NCBI GenBank assembly: GCA_947450745.1
Contig: CANFYD010000284.1
Span: forward strand, 1-5,681
From: Burkholderiales bacterium
GTDB lineage: Bacteria > Pseudomonadota > Gammaproteobacteria > Burkholderiales > Burkholderiaceae_C
Length of the DNA: 5,681 bases
Direction: 5' to 3'
The notes below the pieces were generated by a model that was given only the letters and a program-made list of their open reading frames with translations, ran no database searches and was not told the DNA's origin. The position numbers and the translations under genes were made by a program. Below are positions 1 to 5,681 of this stretch, piece by piece (the first letter of the stretch is position 1; the number at the start of each line of letters is the position of its first letter).

Positions 1-22
1 GCTGCGCCGCTTCACTTCGCTG

Positions 23-49
23 ATGCCCATGCCTATGTCTATGTCCATG
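23..49 (+). repeat. Hexamer tandem repeat carrying five in-frame ATG codons
   Basis: ATG recurs every 6 bases at 23, 29, 35, 41 and 47, separated by CCC, CCT, TCT and TCC, so the encoded start is MPMPMSMSM. The unit is a degenerate ATGYCY. Any gain or loss of one unit keeps the reading frame. It lies in front of the signal-peptide n-region of the outer-membrane factor and makes the true translation start ambiguous. Confidence 0.8.
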
Positions 50-1537
50 CTGAGGGCCCGCGTCGGCAGCCTGTTCGGTGGGCCGCTGTGTGCGTTGGCT
101 TTGGTCTTGGCGTTTGCGCTGGGGCTGAGTGCTTGCGCCTCGCCGAGGTTGCCGGCTTCAGCGCCCGCTGCGCTGGCGCTGCCGCCAGCTTGGTCGATGT
201 CGACGGCTGCGCCGACCAGTTTGGCTGCCGCTGACCTGTCGCAGTGGTGGCGCAACTTTGACGACCCGCTGCTGGCGCGCTTGGTGGAGCAGGCGCTGCA
301 GTCCAACAACAGCATCCAATCCGCCCGGGCGGCGCTGCAGCAGGCGCGTGCCTTGCGGGATGTGTCGGCCGCCGGGCTGCTGCCGTCCATCAGCAGCTCC
401 GCGTCGGCGCAGCGCAGTCAAGCGGGCAGTGGCGGCAGCGGCAGCGGTGGCAACAGCAGCTTTCGCGCGGGCCTGGATGCGAGCTGGGAGCCCGATTTCT
501 TTGGCGCTTTGCAAAGCGGCCTGGACAGCAGCGAGGCCACGGCCGCCGCAGTGGCCGCCGATCTGGGTGACACCCAGATGGTGATCGCGGCCGAGACGGC
601 GCTGACCTACATCAGCCTGCGCGGTGCCGAGCTGAGCCTGGGCATTGCGCGCGCCAATTTGGCCAGCCAGCGTGAGACCTTGCAGATCACCGAATGGCGG
701 ATGCAGGCCGGCTTGGTGACCACGCTGGAGGTCGAGCAAGCGACGACGGCGGCCGAGCAGACCGCCGCGCAGTTGCCCAGCTTGCAGACCCGTTTGGCCC
801 AATCCCGCCACGCGCTGGCGCTGTTGACCGGCCAGCCGCCCACGGCTTTGGATGCCTTGTTGGGCGCGGGCGGGCCGGTGCCGCAGCCTGCGGCTGATTT
901 GGCGTTGAGCGGGCCGGCCGAGACGCTGCGCCAGCGGCCCGACGTGCGCGCGGCCGAGCTGCGGGTCAGCGCCGCGTCGGCCCGCGTGGCGCAGGCCGAC
1001 GCGGCGCGCCTGCCGAGCTTTTCACTCAGCGGCAGCTTGGGCCTCAGCGCGCTGAGCCTGGGGGCGCTGGGCAATGGGGGCTCGCTGCTGGGCACGGTGC
1101 TGGCAGGGGTGGCGCTGCCCATCTTCGACGGCGGCGGCTTGAACGCCCAGTTGCGAGCGCAACAGGCAGCCTTGGTGCAGGCGCAACTGGCGCACCGCAG
1201 CAGCGTGCTGACCGCCTTGCTGGATGTGGAGGACGCGCTGGTCGCCTTGCAAGGCGACCGCGAGCGCTTGGTCCGGCTGAGCCGCGCGGCCAATTCAGCG
1301 GCCAATGCCGAGCAGTTGGCACGCCAGCGCTACAGCAGTGGCCTGGTCGATTTTCAAACCGTGCTGGAAACCCAGCGCAGCCTGCTCAGCACCCAGGACA
1401 GTCTGGCCACCACCCGCATGCAAGTCAGCGCCGACCATGTGCTGCTTTACAAAGCGTTGGGCGGCGGTTGGCGGCCGGCCAATCTGGCCCCGCCCCTGAT
1501 CCCCACCGACAACGCAGACCGGACTATTTCGCCATGA
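23..1537 (+). CDS. NodT-family outer-membrane efflux lipoprotein (TolC-like channel)
   Basis: This is the outer-membrane channel of a tripartite exporter: a trimeric beta-barrel with a long periplasmic alpha-helical tunnel that docks onto the adaptor encoded next. The 504-residue product starts with a lipoprotein signal peptide: a hydrophobic core at residues 21-36, then lipobox LSAC with the acylated Cys at 38. Family hallmarks follow: the QWWRNFDDPLL block near residues 74-84, an RQRPDVRAAE block near 303-312 at the start of the second OEP repeat, and a PIFDGGG turn near 366-372. Two OEP repeats and a normal length indicate an intact gene. A Ser/Gly-rich stretch near residues 133-146 probably forms an exposed loop. 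The start is uncertain: in-frame ATGs lie at 23, 29, 35, 41 and 47, none has a clear Shine-Dalgarno, and the frame is open to the window edge. ATG 47 gives the most conventional signal peptide (MLRARVGS...). The stop overlaps the next start by ATGA. The family is clear; the substrate is unknown. Confidence 0.93.
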   Translation: MPMPMSMSMLRARVGSLFGGPLCALALVLAFALGLSACASPRLPASAPAALALPPAWSMSTAAPTSLAAADLSQWWRNFDDPLLARLVEQALQSNNSIQSARAALQQARALRDVSAAGLLPSISSSASAQRSQAGSGGSGSGGNSSFRAGLDASWEPDFFGALQSGLDSSEATAAAVAADLGDTQMVIAAETALTYISLRGAELSLGIARANLASQRETLQITEWRMQAGLVTTLEVEQATTAAEQTAAQLPSLQTRLAQSRHALALLTGQPPTALDALLGAGGPVPQPAADLALSGPAETLRQRPDVRAAELRVSAASARVAQADAARLPSFSLSGSLGLSALSLGALGNGGSLLGTVLAGVALPIFDGGGLNAQLRAQQAALVQAQLAHRSSVLTALLDVEDALVALQGDRERLVRLSRAANSAANAEQLARQRYSSGLVDFQTVLETQRSLLSTQDSLATTRMQVSADHVLLYKALGGGWRPANLAPPLIPTDNADRTISP

Positions 1538-2910
1538 GCAAGCCCTTGGATTCCTCCGCCCCCGCTGTTTCCGCTGTTCCCGCTGCAGGCAAAGTCGTTG
1601 GCCAAGGCCAAGATGCCGATCTGGCCGCCTTGCTGGCCGGGCCGGCCCACCCGGTCTGGTATCGCCGCCCCGCCTTCTGGATCGCGCTGGCGTTGTTGGC
1701 GCTGGCAGGCGGCGGGTTGTGGTTCTGGCAACAGCGCCAAGCCGCCAATGCGCAGCCGAGCTACTCGACGCAAGCGGCCGCGCGTGGCAACCTGACGCTG
1801 ACGGTGACGGCCAACGGCACGCTGCAGCCGACCCGCACGATCAACATCGGCAGCGAGTTGTCCGGCACGGTGCTGCGAGTGGCGGTGGACGTCAACGACC
1901 GGGTCAAAAAGGGCCAGGTGATGGTGGTGTTGGACACCGCCAAGCTGAGCGGCCAGATCTTGCGCTCGCAAGCCTCGCTGGCGGCCGCCCGCGCCAAACT
2001 GGCTCAGACGGCCGCCACGATCAAGGAAGCCCGCGCCACGCTGGGGCGGCTGGAGGAAGTGGCCAAGTTGTCTGGCGGCAAGGTGCCGTCCAAGGCCGAG
2101 CTCGACGCCGGCCGTGCGGCCTTTGACCGCGCGGTGGCCGACGAAGCCAGCGCGCGCGCCGGCATCAGCGACGCGCAAGCCGCGCTGGCCACCGATGAGA
2201 TCAATTTGTCCAAGGCCTCGATCCGTGCGCCGGCCGATGGTGTGGTGCTGACCCGCAGCGTCGACCCGGGCAACGCGGTGGCGGCCTCGCTGCAGGCGGT
2301 CACGCTGTTCACGCTGGCCGAAGACCTGGGCAAGCTGCGCCTGTGGGTCTATGTCGACGAGGCCGACGTCGGCTCGGTCAAAGTGGGGCAAGCCGCCAAC
2401 TTCACCGTCAGCGCCTATTTGAGTCGTCAGTTCCCGGCCCGCATCACCCGCGTCGGCTTTGGCTCCACCATCACCGACAACGTCGTCACCTACCTGACCT
2501 ACCTCGACGTCGACAACGCCGACCTGAGCCTGCGCCCCGGCATGACGGCCACCGCCACGATTGCGGCCACCGAGCGCCGCGATGTGCTGATGGTGCCCAA
2601 TATGGCGCTGCGCTTCACGCCCACTGCGGCCGGGGCCGAGCCGGGCGCCAAGCCCGGCATCGCGTCCAGCTTGATGCCCCGAATGGGCGGCGGGCGCACC
2701 CGCAGGCCCGCCGCAGCCGGTGCCAGCACGGCCACGGCCAAGCAGGTCTGGGTGTTGCCGGCGTCGGGCCAGGGCGGGCTTGCGCCGGTGCCGGTGGCCG
2801 TGGCCGTGACGCCGGGCATCAGCGACGGTTACATGACGGAAATTACCGGTGGCGACCTGCGCGCCGGCATGCAGGTCATCACCGACCAGAAAACGGCGGG
2901 AGCGAAATGA
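1534..2910 (+). CDS. MacA-like periplasmic adaptor (membrane-fusion/HlyD family)
   Basis: This adaptor links the inner-membrane ABC permease to the outer-membrane channel. The 458-residue product has a cytoplasmic N-terminus of about 45 residues and one membrane anchor near 48-65 (no lipobox). The first half of the lipoyl domain is near 104-136 (SGTVLRVAV, DRVKKGQ). An Ala-rich alpha-hairpin coiled coil spans about 138-222, and the second lipoyl half is near 223-250 (IRAPADGVVLTRSVDPGNAV). A beta-barrel near 264-347 and a membrane-proximal domain to about 450 complete it. At the hairpin tip, L179 and S186 fit the adaptor RLS motif, but E175 stands where Arg is usual. A Pro/Gly/Arg-rich segment near 362-403 interrupts the membrane-proximal region. 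I chose ATG 1534 because it overlaps the upstream stop as ATGA and precedes a normal membrane anchor; an in-frame ATG at 1468 would lie inside the upstream gene. There is no good Shine-Dalgarno, so translation is probably coupled. Gene order makes MacA-type clearer than RND-type. Confidence 0.93.
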   Translation: MSKPLDSSAPAVSAVPAAGKVVGQGQDADLAALLAGPAHPVWYRRPAFWIALALLALAGGGLWFWQQRQAANAQPSYSTQAAARGNLTLTVTANGTLQPTRTINIGSELSGTVLRVAVDVNDRVKKGQVMVVLDTAKLSGQILRSQASLAAARAKLAQTAATIKEARATLGRLEEVAKLSGGKVPSKAELDAGRAAFDRAVADEASARAGISDAQAALATDEINLSKASIRAPADGVVLTRSVDPGNAVAASLQAVTLFTLAEDLGKLRLWVYVDEADVGSVKVGQAANFTVSAYLSRQFPARITRVGFGSTITDNVVTYLTYLDVDNADLSLRPGMTATATIAATERRDVLMVPNMALRFTPTAAGAEPGAKPGIASSLMPRMGGGRTRRPAAAGASTATAKQVWVLPASGQGGLAPVPVAVAVTPGISDGYMTEITGGDLRAGMQVITDQKTAGAK

Positions 2911-3649
2911 GTGCGCCGCTGATCAGCCTGCGCGGCGTGACCAAACGCTACGGCAGTGGTGCCACCGAATTGATGGCGCTGAAGGGCATTGACCTGGACA
3001 TCGAGGCCGGTGAGTTCGTGGCCATCATGGGCCCCAGCGGTTCGGGTAAATCGACGGCGATGAATGTGTTGGGCTGCCTGGACACGCCGACCGCAGGCCA
3101 ATACCTGTTTCAAGGCCTACATGTCGAAGCGCTGTCGCGCGACCAGCGGGCCAGGTTGCGGCGTCGCAGCTTGGGCTTTGTGTTCCAGGGTTTCAATCTG
3201 CTGGCGCGCACCTCGGCCCAGGAAAACGTCGAGCTGCCGCTGCTGTACCGTGGCGACAGCGCTGCGGTGCGCCGCGCTGCCGCCACGCGGGCGCTGGCTT
3301 CGGTGGGTTTGGGCGGCTGGGAGCATCACACGCCGGCCGAGCTGTCCGGAGGGCAGCAGCAGCGGGTGGCGATCGCGCGGGCCATCGTCACCGAGCCGGC
3401 TGTCTTGCTGGCCGACGAGCCGACCGGCAACCTCGACACCCAGCGCAGCCAGGAAATCATGGCGCTGCTGCGCGGCCTCAACATCGACCACGGCATCACC
3501 GTGCTGATGGTCACGCACGAGCTCGACATGGCGGCCTTTGCGCGCCGCATGGTGCATTTTGTCGACGGGCGCATCGACAGCGACCGCCTCAACCCGCACC
3601 CGACCGTGCCGAATGCGGCCCCAGTGAATGCCGCAGCCGGAGCGATCTG

Positions 3650-3650
<1 letters not shown>
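2907..3650 (+). CDS. MacB-type ABC transporter ATP-binding protein
   Basis: This is the cytoplasmic ATPase of the exporter; it binds and hydrolyses ATP as a dimer under the permease. The 247-residue product has every ABC motif: Walker A GPSGSGKST at 42-50, Q-loop glutamine at 94 (FVFQ), signature LSGGQ at 146-150, Walker B VLLADE with catalytic Glu 171, D-loop NLD at 175-177 and H-loop His 204. The wording GPSGSGKST, LGFVFQGFNLL and ADEPTGNLD is typical of the MacB/LolD/FtsE group. The last 20 or so residues are Pro/Ala-rich and probably flexible. ATG 2907 overlaps the adaptor stop (ATGA) and has GGGAG at 2898-2902, a close spacing of 4 bases. An in-frame extension upstream to 2343 would lie wholly inside the adaptor gene and is not credible. 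In E. coli MacB this domain is fused to the permease; here it ends in its own stop, which overlaps the permease start. Confidence 0.96.
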
Positions 3651-4867
<1,217 letters not shown>

Positions 4868-4910
4868 GCGTGACTCGGCGCACTCGTATTCCGCTCGTCG
4901 CCCCGGAAAG

Positions 4911-4926
4911 AAACAAACAAACAAAC
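4911..4926 (+). repeat. Tetranucleotide repeat (AAAC)x4
   Basis: Four perfect AAAC units follow an imperfect AAAG unit at 4907-4910 and are followed by AG. The tract starts 43 bp after the permease stop and ends 137 bp before the osmB-like start. Such an A-rich simple repeat stands out in this GC-rich setting. It is non-coding. Confidence 0.9.
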
Positions 4927-4979
4927 AGTTTCAAGCTCTGTGCGCCATCCAACAGACGGGCTCTGGTGATCGGCATATT

Positions 4980-4999
4980 CTTGAAGCAGATGCTGCAAG
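4980..4999. repeat. Imperfect dyad (possible operator or hairpin)
   Basis: Arms CTTGAAGCA (4980-4988) and TGCTGCAAG (4991-4999) surround a GA centre. They are reverse complements at 8 of 9 positions, the exception being A4984 against G4995. The dyad lies 64 bp upstream of the osmB-like start codon. It could be a regulator-binding site or, in RNA, a stem with an AGAU loop; no U-run follows, so it is not a terminator. It does not match an operator I recognise, and chance remains possible. Confidence 0.35.
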
Positions 5000-5051
5000 T
5001 ACGAGTTCATTCCCGAACCAAACTTTGTAGCCAACCCAGTATGTTTTATTC

Positions 5052-5056
5052 GGAGG
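5052..5056 (+). promoter_or_regulatory. Shine-Dalgarno of osmB-like gene
   Basis: GGAGG lies 7 bases before ATG 5064. It is the strongest ribosome-binding site in the window and fixes the start of the small lipoprotein gene. The coupled genes of the exporter operon have weaker or absent sites. Confidence 0.85.
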
Positions 5057-5063
5057 TTTCCCT

Positions 5064-5291
5064 ATGAGTACGCTAAAAAGAATTTCTCTCACGACGGCCA
5101 CACTTGCTTTGGCCCTCAGCCTGACGGCCTGTGCCGGTATGTCGAACCGGGACAGGAACACATCGATCGGTGCCGGTATCGGCGCGGTGGGTGGCGCGGT
5201 GCTGACTGGCGGCAGTTCGGTGGGCACAGTTGGCGGTGCCGCTGTAGGTGCCGTGATTGGCAACCAGCTCGACAAGGACAAGAAGCGTTGA
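5064..5291 (+). CDS. osmB: OsmB-like glycine-zipper lipoprotein
   Basis: This is a small envelope lipoprotein of 75 residues. The signal peptide has Lys/Arg at 5-6, a hydrophobic core at about 8-20 and lipobox LTAC with acylated Cys 23. The mature part begins with a short polar stretch including RDRNTSIGAG (29-38). Two glycine-zipper helices follow: G36, G40 and G44 in the first, and a perfect GxxxG series G54, G58, G62 and G66 in the second, joined by a turn near 48-52. The end is charged (DKDKKR). From memory, length and the segment RDRNT.IGAG...GGAVLT...GT.GGAAVG.VIG closely match E. coli OsmB, an osmotically and stationary-phase induced lipoprotein; its molecular role is not well defined. 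Induction here is inferred from that homology only. It is separated from the exporter operon by 196 bp and is probably its own transcription unit. A generic glycine-zipper 2TM lipoprotein (SlyB/Rick-17kDa group) is the alternative. Confidence 0.9.
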   Translation: MSTLKRISLTTATLALALSLTACAGMSNRDRNTSIGAGIGAVGGAVLTGGSSVGTVGGAAVGAVIGNQLDKDKKR

Positions 5292-5297
5292 TTCAGC

Positions 5298-5681
5298 TCA
5301 GGGCCGAATAGCCCCGGTTTTGGTCATGCCGTACAGATGCCAGACGGCGATGAACATCGCCGCGATGGCCGGCCCCAGCACGAAGCCGTTGATGCCGAAC
5401 ACCGTCATGCCGCCCAGCGTGGTGATCATCACCACGTAGTCGGGCATGCGGGTGTCCTTGCCCACCAGCATCGGGCGCAGCAGGTTGTCGACCAGGCCGA
5501 TGACCAGCACGCCGTAGGCCGTCAGCGCAATGCCGTGCCCGACCGCGCCTGTCAGCAAAAAGTAGAGTGCCACCGGCAGCCACACCAGCCCGGCACCCAC
5601 TGCCGGCAGCAGTGATAAAAACGCCATCAACACGGCCCACAGCAAGGCCCCGCGAACGTCGAGAAACCAGAACGCCAGGCC
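5298..5681 (-). CDS. AI-2E family transporter (C-terminal part, cut by window edge)
   Basis: This is the last 127 residues of a multispanning inner-membrane protein whose start lies beyond position 5681; the frame stays open to the edge. A TTG at 5645 is internal, since coding signal (GLAFWFLDVRGA) continues upstream of it. Visible features typical of the AI-2E/PerM family (PF01594) are LLPAVGAGLVWLPVA, the DNLLRPMLVGKDTRMPD segment, and TLGG...FGINGFVLGPAIAAMF in the last helices. Hydrophobic stretches suggest about four membrane passes in this fragment. Family members are transporters of varied or unknown substrate; only some are linked to autoinducer-2 export, so quorum sensing should not be inferred. 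The stop lies 6 bp from the convergent osmB-like stop, with no clear bidirectional terminator between them. Confidence 0.92.
   Translation of the reverse strand, partial: GLAFWFLDVRGALLWAVLMAFLSLLPAVGAGLVWLPVALYFLLTGAVGHGIALTAYGVLVIGLVDNLLRPMLVGKDTRMPDYVVMITTLGGMTVFGINGFVLGPAIAAMFIAVWHLYGMTKTGAIRP

Larger units (their letters stand above)
4868..5063 (+). other. Intergenic region between exporter operon and osmB-like gene
   Basis: This gap of 196 bp separates the permease stop from the lipoprotein start. From 4901 to 5063 a hand count gives about 47% G+C, well below the flanking genes. It contains the (AAAC)4 repeat, an imperfect dyad at 4980-4999 and a strong Shine-Dalgarno. I found no stem followed by a U-run that would make an intrinsic terminator for the operon, and no well-spaced -35/-10 pair. 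Weak -10-like hexamers such as TATTCT (4976) and TATGTT (5040) lack a matching -35. A promoter for the osmB-like gene presumably lies here, but I cannot place it. Confidence 0.7.

Noticed and set aside
1..23. Possible C-terminus of an upstream gene ending at TGA 21-23
   Set aside because: The TGATG layout suggests it, but only six sense codons are visible, so it cannot be supported as a gene.
1468..1533. Upstream in-frame start for the adaptor
   Set aside because: It would overlap the channel gene by 70 bp; ATG 1534 has the ATGA coupling seen at the next junction.
1447..2391. Long minus-strand ORF of 314 codons
   Set aside because: It is antisense to the well-supported channel and adaptor genes, is rich in Arg/Gln/Gly/His as expected of GC-rich shadow frames, and has no recognisable domain.
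2343..2906. N-terminal extension of the ATPase frame
   Set aside because: The extension is a shadow of the adaptor gene, is Arg/His-rich, and the ABC domain begins normally at ATG 2907.
5005..5018. Inverted repeat GTTC-N6-GAAC
   Set aside because: Four-base arms that do not extend; expected by chance.
5257..5615. Plus-strand ORFs across the AI-2E gene
   Set aside because: They are shadows of the minus-strand membrane protein with no motif.

Overview
The window is GC-rich (coding parts about two-thirds G+C by eye) and densely packed. It reads as a Gram-negative bacterium: it has an outer-membrane efflux lipoprotein, a periplasmic adaptor and two lipobox signal peptides. Base composition and the flavour of the proteins suggest a betaproteobacterium of the order Burkholderiales, but that is inference; no rRNA or other phylogenetic marker is present.

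Positions 23-4867 (+) hold a complete four-gene operon for a MacAB-type tripartite exporter: a NodT-family outer-membrane factor lipoprotein (23-1537), a MacA-like membrane-fusion protein (1534-2910), a MacB-type ABC ATPase (2907-3650) and a MacB/FtsX-type permease (3650-4867). Each start codon overlaps the previous stop (ATGA, ATGA, TGATG), so the four genes are almost certainly co-transcribed and translationally coupled. The ATPase and permease, fused in E. coli MacB, are separate proteins here. The expected machine is an inner-membrane permease dimer with two ATPases, driving substrate from the periplasm through the adaptor into the outer-membrane channel. The substrate cannot be read from the sequence.

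Positions 4868-5063 form a 196-bp non-coding gap, AT-richer than its surroundings (about 47% G+C from 4901 on, counted by hand). It holds an (AAAC)4 tetranucleotide repeat, an imperfect 20-bp dyad and a strong Shine-Dalgarno, but no convincing terminator or promoter. Next comes a 75-aa OsmB-like glycine-zipper lipoprotein (5064-5291, +). Only 6 bp after it, on the opposite strand, lies the C-terminal part of an AI-2E-family multispanning membrane protein (5298-5681, -), cut by the window edge.

No mobile element, CRISPR array, tRNA, rRNA or defence system was seen. All genes belong to known families, and I do not see an undescribed system. The points most worth a second look are the split MacB with the outer-membrane gene placed first, the five tandem ATG codons at the start of the first gene, the Glu in place of the usual Arg in the adaptor's tip motif, and the dyad and tetranucleotide repeat upstream of the osmB-like gene.
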